Shown: positions 26,600 to 35,408 of the stretch, one piece after another
Layout: each line of letters begins with the position of its first letter
Position numbering within the stretch: the first letter of the stretch is position 1
NCBI RefSeq assembly: GCF_030580995.1
Contig: NZ_JAUQSZ010000001.1
Span: forward strand, 496,001 to 560,000
DNA length: 64,000 bases
Direction of reading: 5' to 3'
DNA from: Sphingomonas immobilis
Lineage (GTDB): Bacteria; Pseudomonadota; Alphaproteobacteria; Sphingomonadales; Sphingomonadaceae
Notes under the pieces: generated by a model
What the model saw: only the letters and a program-made list of their open reading frames with translations
The model's database searches: none
Told to the model about the DNA's origin: nothing
Program-made: the position numbers and the translations under genes

Positions 26600-27446
26600 A
26601 CGGCTTCTGTCGCAACGCCGCCGCCAGCGACGCGGTGGCGCTGCCGCGTTTCGCGGGCTGCGGTTGCGACGGGGCAGGGGCCCAGCCGGTCATATAGACG
26701 ATCTCGAATCGCTCCGGCGTCTTGCCGTCGGCATCGGCGCGCGCCGCGAACGCCTCGGACGCGCGCGCGAGCGTGTCGCGCCGCAGCGGAGCGCGGCCCG
26801 CCAGCACGTTAGTCGCCGCCATGCCGCGCAGATCGCGCAGCAGCCCGCCGAGTCCCGAATAGCGCACCGTCAGCGTCTCGCTGTCGGCGACGGGCAGCGC
26901 GAAGCCCGCACGCACCAGCAGATCGCCCGCCGAGCGCACGTCGATCTGCGGGTGGATGCGCGCCGCAGGCCGCTCGCCCTCCGCTTCGCGCAGAGCCGCG
27001 CGCAGCGTCGCGAGCGATCCCGCGCCGGTGAAGGCCGCCAGGAACAGCCCGTCGGGCCGCAGCGCGCGCCGCGCCTGGATCAGCGCGCCGGGCAGATCGT
27101 TGACGCTGTCGAGCACCCCCGCCGACACCACCAGATCGAAGCTGCCGGGCGCGAAGGGCAGGCGGTCCTCCTCCGCGACGATCCCGCCCGCAATGCCCGC
27201 GAAAGCGGCGGAGGCGTCGCACCGCGTCACCGTCGCGCCGGGCGGGGCGACGAAACCGCCGTCGAAGCAGCCGAGATCAAGCACGTCGGCAAACGCGCGC
27301 TTCACGTCGAGCAGCCGGTCGGCGATCCCGTCGAGCATCTCCGCGCGCAGGAAATCGAACGCCGCGAAGCCGGGCGCGGCGCGGGTCCGGCGCAGGCGGC
27401 GCGCGGCGCGGTCGAAGATGTCGGGGACGCCCGCGGAGTCGTTCAT
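26598..27446 (-). CDS. SAM-dependent methyltransferase-fold protein (NDUFAF5/BioC-like)
   Basis: A 282-residue Rossmann-type methyltransferase fold. The N-terminus has IFDRAARRLRRTRAA, the pattern seen in the NDUFAF5 family, whose mitochondrial member hydroxylates an arginine of complex I. The SAM-binding loop is VLDLGCFDGGFV (near residue 53), with DRLPFAPGSFDLVVSAGVLDSVNDLPGAL as the post-II region. Alphaproteobacterial homologues commonly lie divergent from comF, as here. It may be annotated BioC in other genomes, but no biotin genes are nearby. It starts at ATG 27446, 47 bases from the comF start on the other strand. Confidence 0.8.
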   Translation of the reverse strand: MNDSAGVPDIFDRAARRLRRTRAAPGFAAFDFLRAEMLDGIADRLLDVKRAFADVLDLGCFDGGFVAPPGATVTRCDASAAFAGIAGGIVAEEDRLPFAPGSFDLVVSAGVLDSVNDLPGALIQARRALRPDGLFLAAFTGAGSLATLRAALREAEGERPAARIHPQIDVRSAGDLLVRAGFALPVADSETLTVRYSGLGGLLRDLRGMAATNVLAGRAPLRRDTLARASEAFAARADADGKTPERFEIVYMTGWAPAPSQPQPAKRGSATASLAAALRQKP

Positions 27447-27492
27447 CGCGGGCGGCTTGTGCCGGGAAGCGCGGCTTGCGACAAGCGCGGGC

Positions 27493-28221
27493 GTGCTTCG
27501 CCTCCTGTCTCCGCTCCATTTCGTCGCCGGGCTCGCGCTGCCGCCGCGCTGCCCGGGGTGCGGCGCGGTAACGGGCGAGGATCACCGCTTCTGCGCCGCC
27601 TGCTGGGGCAGCTTGCGCTTCCTCGCGCCGCCGTGGTGCGCTGGCTGCCACGTACCGTTCGACCACGATATGGGCGACGACGCTCGCTGCGCCGCATGCA
27701 GCGCCGATCCCCCACGCCATGACGGCGTGCTGGCGGCGGTCGCGTACGGCGATGTCGCGCGCACTGTCGCGCTGCGGCTGAAATACGGCGGGCGGATCGC
27801 CTTTGCCGAAACGGTTGCGCGACAGATGGCGCGCCTGCTGCCCGATGGGGCCGACCTGCTGCTGCCGGTGCCCCTGCACCGTTGGCGGCTGTGGTCGCGC
27901 GGGTTCAACCAGGCGGCGCTGATCGCGGCGGCAATGGCGCGGAGCAGTGGCATCGCGCACGATCCCGTCGCGCTGGTCCGCCGCCGCGCGACGCCGGTGC
28001 TGCGCGGGCTCGGCGCGAAAGCGCGCAAGCGGGCGGTGAAGGGCGTGTTCGGCGTCGCGCATCCTGACCGCGTGAAGGGCCGCACGGTCGCGCTGATCGA
28101 CGACATCTACACGAGCGGTGCCACCACCGACGCCTGCACCGCCGCGCTGCTGCGCGCTGGCGCCGCCTCGGTCACGATCCTGTGCTGGGCGCGCGTGCTA
28201 GATGAAGGCGCAAGCGATTGA
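27493..28221 (+). CDS. comF: ComF-family phosphoribosyltransferase-like protein
   Basis: A 242-residue protein. An N-terminal zinc-ribbon segment has paired cysteines (CPGCGAV, CAACWGS, CAGCHVP, CAACSAD). The C-terminal phosphoribosyltransferase domain carries the PRPP loop VALIDDIYTSGATTDA and the preceding LRGLGAKARKRAVKGVF region. ComF proteins support DNA uptake in some bacteria, but in alphaproteobacteria the biochemical role is unclear. The start is probably GTG 27493, giving VLRLLSPLHFVAGL; an upstream TTG at 27475 is possible. It precedes the grxC operon by 32 bases and may be its first gene. Confidence 0.85.
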   Translation: MLRLLSPLHFVAGLALPPRCPGCGAVTGEDHRFCAACWGSLRFLAPPWCAGCHVPFDHDMGDDARCAACSADPPRHDGVLAAVAYGDVARTVALRLKYGGRIAFAETVARQMARLLPDGADLLLPVPLHRWRLWSRGFNQAALIAAAMARSSGIAHDPVALVRRRATPVLRGLGAKARKRAVKGVFGVAHPDRVKGRTVALIDDIYTSGATTDACTAALLRAGAASVTILCWARVLDEGASD

Positions 28222-28253
28222 CAAGCGGGGGGCGACCCCACACTTCTACCGGC

Positions 28254-28511
28254 ATGGCACACATACAAATCTACACCAAGGCCTTCTGCCCCTATTGCTC
28301 GCGGGCGCTGCGCCTGCTGGCGGACAAGGGCGTCGAGGTCGAGGAATTCGACATCACGATGGGCGGCCCGAAGCGCAAGGAGATGCTCGATCGCGCGGAC
28401 GGCCGCTCGACCGTGCCGCAGATCTTCATCGACGGAAGGCATGTCGGCGGATCGGACGATCTCGCCGCGCTGGAGCGTGAGGGCAAGCTCGACGCGCTTC
28501 TGGCCGCATGA
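28254..28511 (+). CDS. grxC: Glutaredoxin 3
   Basis: An 85-residue glutaredoxin with the CPYC dithiol active site at residues 12-15, the cis-Pro in STVPQIFIDG, and the GG of HVGGSDDL that binds glutathione. It reduces disulfides and mixed glutathione disulfides in the cytoplasm and can donate electrons to ribonucleotide reductase. Its stop overlaps the next gene's start by four bases (ATGA), so it is coupled to the nitrilase-family gene. Length and motifs match GrxC. Confidence 0.96.
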   Translation: MAHIQIYTKAFCPYCSRALRLLADKGVEVEEFDITMGGPKRKEMLDRADGRSTVPQIFIDGRHVGGSDDLAALEREGKLDALLAA

Positions 28512-29329
28512 AGGTCGCGCTGCTCCAGATGACGAGCGGGATCGATCCCGCCGCCAATGCGCGCACGATCGTCGACGGCATCCGCGCGGCGGCGGATGGC
28601 GGCGCGGCGATGCTGTTCACCCCGGAGATGTCCGGGCTCGTCGACAGCAATCGCAAGCGCGCGGCGGCGGTGATCCGTGAGGAGAGCGACGATCCTGTGC
28701 TGGCGGCCACGCGCGCGGCGGCGAAGGAACACGGCGTCTGGGTGCATCTCGGCTCGCTGGCGGTGCTGGCGCCCGACGGGCGGCTGGCGAACCGCGCCTT
28801 CGTGATCGACGACCGGGGCGAGATCCGCGCGCGCTACGACAAGCTCCATCTGTTCGACGTCGATCTGCCGAGCGGCGAGAGCTGGCGCGAATCCGCGAGC
28901 TATGCCCCCGGCGCGGGCGCGGTGGTGGTGGAGACGCCCGCCGGCAAGCTCGGCCTGTCGATCTGCTACGATCTGCGCTTCGCCGATCTGTTCCGCGCGC
29001 TGAGCAACGCCGGCGCGACCCTGCTGGCGATCCCCGCCGCCTTCACGCGCCCGACCGGGGCGGCGCACTGGCATATCCTGCAGCGCGCGCGCGCGATTGA
29101 GAGTGCGGCCTTCGTCATCTCCGCCGCGCAGACCGGGAGCCATGAGGACGGGCGCGAGACCTACGGCCATTCGCTCGTCGTCGATCCCTGGGGCAACGTG
29201 CTGCTCGACATGGGCGAGGCGCCCGGCATCGGTTTCGCCGAGATCGACCCCGCGCTGATCTCCGACGTGCGGGCGCGTGTGCCGGTGCTGGCGCATCGGC
29301 GTGCCATCCCGGAGGTGGCGACGGCGTGA
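28508..29329 (+). CDS. Nitrilase-superfamily amidase (deaminated glutathione amidase-like)
   Basis: A 273-residue carbon-nitrogen hydrolase. The Glu-Lys-Cys triad is visible: E40 in LFTPEMSG, K112 in RYDKLHLFDV, and C153 in SICYDLRF. The DVDLPSGESWRES and GAAHWHILQRARAIE segments fit the Nit1/NagK-like branch, which hydrolyses deaminated glutathione, a damaged metabolite. Coupling to a glutaredoxin gene agrees with a glutathione-related role, though that is inference. The DUF1178 gene follows with a GTGA overlap. Confidence 0.88.
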   Translation: MKVALLQMTSGIDPAANARTIVDGIRAAADGGAAMLFTPEMSGLVDSNRKRAAAVIREESDDPVLAATRAAAKEHGVWVHLGSLAVLAPDGRLANRAFVIDDRGEIRARYDKLHLFDVDLPSGESWRESASYAPGAGAVVVETPAGKLGLSICYDLRFADLFRALSNAGATLLAIPAAFTRPTGAAHWHILQRARAIESAAFVISAAQTGSHEDGRETYGHSLVVDPWGNVLLDMGEAPGIGFAEIDPALISDVRARVPVLAHRRAIPEVATA

Positions 29330-29787
29330 TCGTGTTCGATCTCGCCTGTGCGCAAAGCCATGTTTTCGAGGCCTGGTTCGGATCGAGCGCGGCTTACGAG
29401 GATCAGCGCGAACGCGGCCTGCTGTCGTGCCCGGTGTGCGGCGACGGCGCGATCTCCAAGGCGGTGATGGCGCCCAATGTCGCCGCCAAGGGCAACAGTC
29501 GCCCGAACTCGTCCAAGGCGGTCGTGCGGGCCAAGGACGCACCGCCGCCCGAGGTGATGAAGGAGGCCATGCGCCAACTCGCTGCCGCGCAGGCCAAGGC
29601 GCTCGAAAAGTCGGAATGGGTGGGCTCGGCCTTTTCTGACCGGGCGCGGGCGATGCACATCGGCGATGAGCCCGCCGCGATCATCCACGGCCAGACGTCG
29701 CTCGCCGAGGCCAAGGCATTGGTCGAAGAAGGCGTTCCCGTCGCGCCGCTGCCGTTCCCGGTCCTGCCGCCGGACTCGGTCAACTAG
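29326..29787 (+). CDS. DUF1178 family protein
   Basis: A 153-residue protein. It begins MIVFDLACAQSHVFEAWFGSS, characteristic of DUF1178, and carries one CPVC zinc-ribbon-like pair (near residue 36). A long helical middle section and a conserved-looking end (GDEPAAIIHGQTSLAEAKALVEEGVPVAPLPF in pieces) follow. Function is unknown; in many alphaproteobacteria it follows grxC and the nitrilase gene, as here, suggesting a shared redox or metabolite-repair role. The start is GTG 29326, overlapping the previous stop. Confidence 0.88.
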   Translation: MIVFDLACAQSHVFEAWFGSSAAYEDQRERGLLSCPVCGDGAISKAVMAPNVAAKGNSRPNSSKAVVRAKDAPPPEVMKEAMRQLAAAQAKALEKSEWVGSAFSDRARAMHIGDEPAAIIHGQTSLAEAKALVEEGVPVAPLPFPVLPPDSVN

Positions 29788-29828
29788 CTTGAGCCACACG
29801 CGCCGCCCCGGTAGGGATGCGGTCGAGC

Positions 29829-29905
29829 GGTTCCGTAGCTCAGCAGGATAGAGCGCCACATTCCTAATGTGGGCGTCGGGGGTTCGAGTCCCTCCGGGAC
29901 CACCA
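29829..29905 (+). tRNA. tRNA-Arg (anticodon CCT)
   Basis: A complete cloverleaf of 77 bases with encoded CCA. The acceptor stem GGTTCCG pairs with CGGGACC (one T-G wobble). The anticodon arm is CCACA-TTCCTAA-TGTGG, giving anticodon CCT, which reads AGG. The T arm is GGGGG-TTCGAGT-CCCTC. No integrase or attachment-site duplication is visible nearby. Confidence 0.96.
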
Positions 29906-29927
29906 GTTTCACTATCTCGGAAAAGAT

Positions 29928-29953
29928 CCGGGGAGCCGCCAACGGCTCCCCGG
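29928..29953. terminator. Strong bidirectional hairpin between tRNA-Arg and the coiled protein gene
   Basis: CCGGGGAGCCG (29928-29938) pairs perfectly with CGGCTCCCCGG (29943-29953) around a CCAA loop. On the minus strand it is followed by ATCTTTTCC, and on the plus strand by CACGTTTTG. It can end both the tRNA transcript and the convergent minus-strand gene. Confidence 0.8.
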
Positions 29954-29964
29954 CACGTTTTGCA

Positions 29965-30609
29965 TCACTGCGACGTGGTGATGCTCGTCGTCGTGCGCTC
30001 GGTCACTTTCGGCGCGGCCTTGCGGGCGGTGGTGGTCTTGCGCACCACCTTGCGACGCGGCGCGGTCGATGCGCTCGCCGACTTCACCGTTTCGGTCGTC
30101 ACCGTCGTGGTCGGGGCAGGCGGCGCGGCGATTACGACCGGCGGGGGCGGCGGGGCGTTGCGTGCGGCGGCGGCATCGGCCTGCGCTGCGGCGGCGGCCT
30201 GCTGCGCGGCATCGGCGCGCTGGTTGGCGGCGTCTGCGGCCTGCTGCGCCGCTACGGTCTGCTGCTGCGCGTCGGATGCGCGGGCGGCGGCGGCGGAATC
30301 CCGCTCGCGCTGTGCTACGCCGAGCGCGGTGTCGGCGAGTTCGGAGGCGTGATGCGCATTGGCGATCGCCTCGTCCTTCATGCCGCGCGCGAGTTCTTCC
30401 TGCGCGGTGCGGAGCGATGCCTGGGCCTGTGCCGAAAGGCGGGGGGCGTCGCCTGAAACGCCGATCTTGTTGGCGGCGTCGATCTTGCCCTGCGCTTCGG
30501 CGATGGCGGAGCGGGCGCGGTCGGCCTTGCCCTGCGCAAGGGCGGGCGCGCTCACGAACAACAGCGCGGCGGCGCTGACGCCGCTGACGAACAGGTTGGT
30601 GCGTGTCAT
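29965..30609 (-). CDS. Exported Ala/Gln-rich coiled protein (DUF4398-like)
   Basis: A 214-residue protein with a clear signal peptide (FVSGVSAAALLFVSAPALAQ, cleavage after ALA). The mature part has a helical Ala/Asp/Glu-rich repeat region resembling DUF4398 (AIAEAQGKIDAANKIG, LRTAQEELARGMKDEAIAN). A Gln/Ala coiled coil (about 100-145), a PPPPP linker and a basic Thr/Lys/Arg tail (RRKVVRKTTTARKAAPK) follow. The acidic coil plus basic tail suggests a periplasmic structural or wall-associated role, but no function is known. The start at 30609 has AGGAGA nearby upstream. Confidence 0.75.
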   Translation of the reverse strand: MTRTNLFVSGVSAAALLFVSAPALAQGKADRARSAIAEAQGKIDAANKIGVSGDAPRLSAQAQASLRTAQEELARGMKDEAIANAHHASELADTALGVAQRERDSAAAARASDAQQQTVAAQQAADAANQRADAAQQAAAAAQADAAAARNAPPPPPVVIAAPPAPTTTVTTETVKSASASTAPRRKVVRKTTTARKAAPKVTERTTTSITTSQ

Positions 30610-30757
30610 CTGGTCTCTCCTGGTAAACTGGGAGGCCAAACGAAGCGAATATGCGGTAAGTTCCTGCCCGTGGCAGGCCCGTCCGGCCGGTTTCGCGAGA
30701 GGCGAGCCGGCCGGATCGCGGCGGCGCAGGATCAAGTGCCTGCGCCGGATAGAGAAT

Positions 30758-31030
30758 TTACGCCTTCATGTGGCCGGCGAGATGCTTGTTCATTTCGAAC
30801 ATCGTCACGCTGTCCTTGCCGAAGATCTTCTTCAGCTTTTCGTCAGCCAGGATCTCACGCTTGTTCGCAGGATTCTGAAGGTCGTGCTTCTTGATATACT
30901 CCCACACCTTGCTGATCACCTCGCTGCGGGGCAGCTTGTCGGTGCCGACGATCGCGCCGAGCTCGGGCGAAGGGGTGATCGGGGCGTGGATGCCGCCGGT
31001 CTTCGGCGCGGCGGACGGGGTCTTTGCCAT
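30758..31030 (-). CDS. SWIB/MDM2-domain protein
   Basis: A 90-residue protein made almost entirely of a SWIB domain: LGAIVGTDKLPRSEVISKVWEYIKKHDL with NPANKREILADEKLKKIFGKDSVTMFEMNKHL, given here in pieces. SWIB domains are known from eukaryotic chromatin remodellers and from chlamydial and some proteobacterial DNA-associated proteins. In bacteria the role is unclear, with DNA compaction or topoisomerase association proposed. The ribosome site AGGAAGGAAGA precedes the ATG. It is a single gene with its own 230-base upstream region, which shows no clear gene. Confidence 0.9.
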   Translation of the reverse strand: MAKTPSAAPKTGGIHAPITPSPELGAIVGTDKLPRSEVISKVWEYIKKHDLQNPANKREILADEKLKKIFGKDSVTMFEMNKHLAGHMKA

Positions 31031-31263
31031 TGGTCTTCCTTCCTGCTGTGTCGTTAAAGCCGACATCGGGTTCACGCCTGGAGACAGCGTGGGCCCGCTT
31101 GTGCGCTGCCTTTTTGCGTTTGTCACTCTCCCGCGGGCGCGGTTGACGCAGATTTGTAACCGTTATGGCTGCCGTCGCCGGAAGGGGACAAGTCGCCATG
31201 CAGCAACACTCTTCACGATCCCACTTCCATTCATCTTGCGGGGCGACATAAACTGTCGTTGTT

Positions 31264-33756
31264 TCAGAAAGACTTGCGGATCGTCGCTCCGAAAGTGCGC
31301 GGCTGCGTGGGATAGCCCGTGTAGCTGCCGTCCTGCGCGACGGTGGGGAAGGTGCTGATCATCGAATTGTCGTTCGTCAGGTTGCGCGCCCACAGCATGA
31401 GGTCGAGCTTCACCCGCTCGAAGCTGACTCCGACGCTCGCGTTGACGACGTTCGCCCCCCAGGTGCCGATGCCCGGCGGGGTCGATTCCGACAGGTGATT
31501 CGGGCTGGTATAGTCGTATTCGCCGCGCAGATAGGCGTTCACGCCGGGTGCGATGTCGTGATTGGCGGTGGCGGAAACCGACACGCGCCACTCGGGGATT
31601 CCGGCGGGCAGATCGCCGGTCAGATCGCGGAAATTCGGGCGTAGGCCCGTGACCGGATTGATCGGGCAGCGCACGAGATCGTAGTTGACGCAACTCGCGC
31701 CCTTGAAGCTGTCATAGCGCGGCGCGAGATAGGTCGCCGCCGCCGTGAGGCTCAGCATCTTCACAGGGGCATAGGCACCGTCGACCTCGAAACCCTTTAC
31801 GGACTCCTCGCCCGCGTTGAGGAGGGAATAGCCGTAGCCGGTGAAGATGTTCGACTGGAAGCCCATGATCGATTGCTTGAACACGGCGAGGTTCAGATAG
31901 CCGCCGCGGAACTGCGCCTTGATCCCCGCCTCGTAGACGGTGACGTTCTCCGGCGCGGCCGAGCGGCCAACACCGTTGCCATCGGGCGGACGGCCGTCGG
32001 AGGACAGGTTGAACGCCGCCGCCTTCCAGCCGGTGGCGTAGCTGAAATAGACGTTCACCGGCCCGAAATCATATGCCGCGCGCAGCGAATAGGTGACCTT
32101 GTCGCCATCGAGCACCCCGCTTTCCGTCGCGTTGGGGAAGTTGACCGGGCCGTGGACCGGCGAGTTGGCATAGAAGAATTGCAGCTGGCTGAGCGGCGCG
32201 AACAGATTGGTCGGAATGGTTGCGCCGGGCGGGGCAAGCGGGTTGAGGATCGCCAGCGGTAGGAAGCCGAGCTCCGGCACGTTCTGCAGATTGAGCGCCG
32301 AAAAGGGCTCGTTCATCACCACGAACGACTGGGCGCGCTTGTGATCGTTGAGATAGGCGGCACCGGCGGTCAGCGTCAGCCGGTCGGTGACCTTGAAATC
32401 GACCTCGCCGAAAATCGAGAAGGAGCGCTGCGAGAGTTTGTAGCGATCCGACAGACCCTGGCCCGGCTGGAAGTACGTGCGGCCCGGTATCACGCCCGGA
32501 TTGACCAGCGACTGGAGTGTTTCGAGCTGGCCGATCGCGCCGCCGCTCACACCGTCGGCGAACGCGCGGGTCTCGCGACCGAAACGAATGTCGCGCCCGG
32601 TATCGACGCTCTCGTCCTGATAGAAGGCACCGAGCAGCCAGTTCAAACGGCCGCCATCCTTGGAGGCAAGCCGAACTTCCTGCGTGAAGGTGCTGATATC
32701 ATTGGCGGTCGTGTTGGTGACGATATCGGCGCCGGTGAAGTCGACGTCCTGCTGCGACTGGTTGACCTGATTGCGATAGGCGGTGATCGAAGTCAGCGAC
32801 GCGAAGCCGAGATTATAGTCGATCTGGCCCGACACGCCCTTGCCGACCAGACGATTGCTGGGATCGGTGTTGAACGCGACCTTGTAGCTGAACGGATTCG
32901 CGGGATCGGAAATCGCCTTGCCCAGCCCAAAAGGTGCCGGTGCGCCGATGAATTGCGTTGCGGGCCCATTCTGGAGCGAGGTGACCCCGCAGCAACGTTC
33001 CTTGATGCGCGTATAGTCGGCAAGGATGCGCACGCTGAGATCGGCGTTCGGCTGCCACAGCAGATCGCCGCGCACGGAATAGCGATTGCGGTTGTTGATG
33101 TCCTGCCCGGTCAGCGTGTCGGTGAAGGTGCCGTCGCGCTGGTTGATCGTGCCCGACAGCCGCAGCGCGAGCGTGCTGGAGATCGGCCCGGTAAGCGTCG
33201 CGGAAGCGCGCATCAGGCCGTAGTTGCCTGCGGTCAGCTCCGCTTTGCCACCCCAGGCGAATTGCGGTTTCTTGGTGACGATGCTGATCGCGCCCGCCGA
33301 CACGTTCTTGCCGAACAAGGTCGATTGCGGGCCGCGCAGCACCTCGATCCGCTCGATCTCGGGCAAATCGTCCATGCCGGCCGAAGTGCGCGTGCGATAG
33401 ACGCCGTCGATGAACAGGCCGACGGATCCCTCGATCCCGTCGTTGCCGTTGCCGTTGCCGAAGCCGCGAATGTAGAAATTGGTCTGCCCGATGGCGTTAA
33501 ACTGTTGGACCATCAGTGACGGGACGACGGTTTGCAGGTCGATCACGTCGATGATCTGCGCGCGCTGAATCGTTTCGGGCGTCGTGACCGATACCGACAG
33601 CGGCACATCGCCGAGCGTACGTTCGCGCTTGGTCGCGGTTACGATAATATCGTCCGATTGCGCCGTTTCGTCGGGCGCGGAGGTGCCGCCTTCGGCAAAA
33701 GCAGGCACGGCGACAGTTACCGCTAGTGCGGTTGCCGCGAGAAATTCGAATCTCAT
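31264..33756 (-). CDS. TonB-dependent outer-membrane receptor
   Basis: An 830-residue receptor. Signal peptide MRFEFLAATALAVTVAVPAFA is followed by a TonB-box-like DDIIVTATKRE, the plug domain (about 45-160, with VLRGPQSTLFGKNVSAGAISIVTKKP) and a 22-strand barrel ending in GATIRKSF with terminal Phe. The plug sequence and GSVGLFIDGVYRTRT resemble the large sphingomonad family of receptors for plant-derived and aromatic compounds. No siderophore genes, sigma/anti-sigma pair or enzymes are adjacent, so the substrate cannot be told. It is divergent from folE across 231 bases that contain a TTGACT/AGTCAA inverted repeat near 33822-33850. Confidence 0.95.
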   Translation of the reverse strand: MRFEFLAATALAVTVAVPAFAEGGTSAPDETAQSDDIIVTATKRERTLGDVPLSVSVTTPETIQRAQIIDVIDLQTVVPSLMVQQFNAIGQTNFYIRGFGNGNGNDGIEGSVGLFIDGVYRTRTSAGMDDLPEIERIEVLRGPQSTLFGKNVSAGAISIVTKKPQFAWGGKAELTAGNYGLMRASATLTGPISSTLALRLSGTINQRDGTFTDTLTGQDINNRNRYSVRGDLLWQPNADLSVRILADYTRIKERCCGVTSLQNGPATQFIGAPAPFGLGKAISDPANPFSYKVAFNTDPSNRLVGKGVSGQIDYNLGFASLTSITAYRNQVNQSQQDVDFTGADIVTNTTANDISTFTQEVRLASKDGGRLNWLLGAFYQDESVDTGRDIRFGRETRAFADGVSGGAIGQLETLQSLVNPGVIPGRTYFQPGQGLSDRYKLSQRSFSIFGEVDFKVTDRLTLTAGAAYLNDHKRAQSFVVMNEPFSALNLQNVPELGFLPLAILNPLAPPGATIPTNLFAPLSQLQFFYANSPVHGPVNFPNATESGVLDGDKVTYSLRAAYDFGPVNVYFSYATGWKAAAFNLSSDGRPPDGNGVGRSAAPENVTVYEAGIKAQFRGGYLNLAVFKQSIMGFQSNIFTGYGYSLLNAGEESVKGFEVDGAYAPVKMLSLTAAATYLAPRYDSFKGASCVNYDLVRCPINPVTGLRPNFRDLTGDLPAGIPEWRVSVSATANHDIAPGVNAYLRGEYDYTSPNHLSESTPPGIGTWGANVVNASVGVSFERVKLDLMLWARNLTNDNSMISTFPTVAQDGSYTGYPTQPRTFGATIRKSF

Positions 33757-33987
33757 CCCGGTTGCGCCCCTATTATCGCCGGCCGTGTCTTGACGGTCCG
33801 ATCGTTTGTCATTTTGAGAGCTTGACTAGCGCGGTGCGCGATTCAGTCAATGCATTGCGTGCCGCATCGGATATCCGCATGGATCACTATGCCGATGATC
33901 TCGTTTGGGAAATGAAATTCCCCGCGCCTCCGCCGCCTAATTCGGGTAGCGCGGGCGGCGGGGAAGAAAAGAAGGTGAGGATCGACG

Positions 33988-34617
33988 ATGCACGACCATT
34001 CCGAGGACGCGGGCAATGGCGATCTCGTTTCCGAAACGCCGAAGATTCCGGTTCCCGACGATGTCGCGGATGCGATCCGCACGCTGATCCGCTGGACCGG
34101 CGACGATCCCGATCGCGAAGGGCTGATCGACACGCCCAAGCGCGTCGCCCGCGCCTGGAAGGAATATTGCGCCGGCTATAGCGACCATCCCGAGCATCAT
34201 CTGTCGCGCGTGTTCGAAGAGGTCGGCGGCTATGACGAGATCGTCCTTCTGAAGGACATTCCGTTCCAATCGCACTGCGAACACCATATGGCGCCGATCA
34301 TCGGCAAGGCGCACATCGCCTATCTGCCCGGCAATTACGTGGTCGGCATTTCGAAGCTGGCGCGCGTGCTGCACGCCTTCGCGCGGCGGCTGCAGGTGCA
34401 GGAACGGCTCACCGCCGAAGTCGCCGATTGCATCTGGGACAATCTCAAGCCGATCGGCGTCGCCGTGGTGATCGAGGCGACCCACGCCTGCATGACCGCG
34501 CGCGGCGTGCGCACGCCGGGCGTATCGATGACGACCAGCCGCATGATGGGTGTGTTCCGCGACGACGAACGCAGCCGCAAGGAAGTGCTGGCGCTGATCG
34601 GCAACCCGCGCGCGTGA
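33988..34617 (+). CDS. folE: GTP cyclohydrolase I
   Basis: A 209-residue type I GTP cyclohydrolase, converting GTP to dihydroneopterin triphosphate, the first step of folate and pterin synthesis. Zinc ligands are visible in SHCEHHMAPI (Cys and His) and the second Cys in ATHACMTARGVRTPG. PKRVARAWKEYCAGY and SKLARVLHAFARRLQVQERLT are signature segments. It overlaps the SDR gene by four bases (GTGA), and folB follows, so the operon is dedicated to pterins. AAGGTGAGGA lies about 10 bases before the ATG. Confidence 0.97.
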   Translation: MHDHSEDAGNGDLVSETPKIPVPDDVADAIRTLIRWTGDDPDREGLIDTPKRVARAWKEYCAGYSDHPEHHLSRVFEEVGGYDEIVLLKDIPFQSHCEHHMAPIIGKAHIAYLPGNYVVGISKLARVLHAFARRLQVQERLTAEVADCIWDNLKPIGVAVVIEATHACMTARGVRTPGVSMTTSRMMGVFRDDERSRKEVLALIGNPRA

Positions 34618-35408
34618 GCGCGGCCGTGCCCCACGCCGTGCCCCGCGCCGTGCCCCGCACCGTGATCGTGACGGGCGGCGCGCGACGCATCGGCGCGGTG
34701 ATCGCGCGCGGGCTGGCCGACGCGGGCTGGCGCGTGGCGATCCATCATCACCATTCGGAACTCGACCGGGCGTTGCTCGGCGATCTGGCGGAGGATGCGC
34801 CGATCCTGACCGGCGATCTCGCCGACGCGGCGACGCCCGCCGCGCTGATCGCCGCTGCACGTGCTGCGTTCGGCGGGCCGGTGGGGGCGGTGGTCAACAG
34901 CGCGTCGATGTTCGCCTACGACCGTCCGCCGCTGGCCGATGCCGCGAGCCTGAGGGAGCATGAGGCGGTCAATCTGCACGCGCCCGTCCTGCTCGCCTCT
35001 GCGCTCGCCGCGCAGGACGATCTGGGGGCGGGGGCGGTGGTCAATATCCTCGACCAGAAGCTCGCGAACCTGAACCCCGATTTCTTCTCTTATACCTGCG
35101 CCAAGGCCGGGCTTGCCGCCGCGACGGTGATGCTGGCGCAGGGGCTGGGCCCGCGCATCCGCGTCAACGCCGTCGCACCGGGCATCTCGCTGCCGAGCGG
35201 CGACCAGAGCGAAGAGGAGTTCCACGCGGTTGCCAGCCGCAACCTGCTCGGGCGGCCGGTCGATGTGCGCGACATCGCCCGCGCGACCGCTTTCCTGTTG
35301 TCGGCGCGCGGCGTCACCGGGCAGACCGTGTTCGTGGACAACGGCCAACGCTTCCTGCCCAAGACGCGCGACGTGATGTTCGAGACGCGCCAGGGGGCAG
35401 GGGCATGA
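34614..35408 (+). CDS. Short-chain dehydrogenase, probable dihydromonapterin/dihydrofolate reductase (FolM/PTR1-like)
   Basis: A 264-residue SDR. The cofactor motif is TGGARRIG (about residues 20-27), the TGxxxRIG form that marks pteridine reductases and FolM and favours NADPH through its Arg. The active-site YTCAK (Tyr-x-x-x-Lys) lies near 160, and NSASMF replaces the usual NNAG. Position between folE and folB supports a pteridine substrate. The start is GTG 34614, overlapping folE. Three copies of a 12-base unit (GCCGTGCCCCRC) encode AVPHAVPRAVPR at residues 4-15, an oddity just before the Rossmann fold. Substrate is inferred from motif and context. Confidence 0.8.
   Translation: MSAAVPHAVPRAVPRTVIVTGGARRIGAVIARGLADAGWRVAIHHHHSELDRALLGDLAEDAPILTGDLADAATPAALIAAARAAFGGPVGAVVNSASMFAYDRPPLADAASLREHEAVNLHAPVLLASALAAQDDLGAGAVVNILDQKLANLNPDFFSYTCAKAGLAAATVMLAQGLGPRIRVNAVAPGISLPSGDQSEEEFHAVASRNLLGRPVDVRDIARATAFLLSARGVTGQTVFVDNGQRFLPKTRDVMFETRQGAGA

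Noticed and set aside
29829..29905. tRNA-Arg as an integration site for a genomic island
   Set aside because: No integrase, no repeated tRNA 3' end and no composition change beside it; the same holds for tRNA-Leu at 61554.
31193..31235. Short minus-strand frame with a His/Arg/Pro-rich end after the TonB receptor
   Set aside because: No ribosome site and no supporting structure; treated as chance.
33822..33850. TTGACT/AGTCAA inverted repeat with inner CGCG pairs between the TonB receptor and folE
   Set aside because: Could be an operator, but the arms are short and no regulator gene is near, so I do not list it as a feature.
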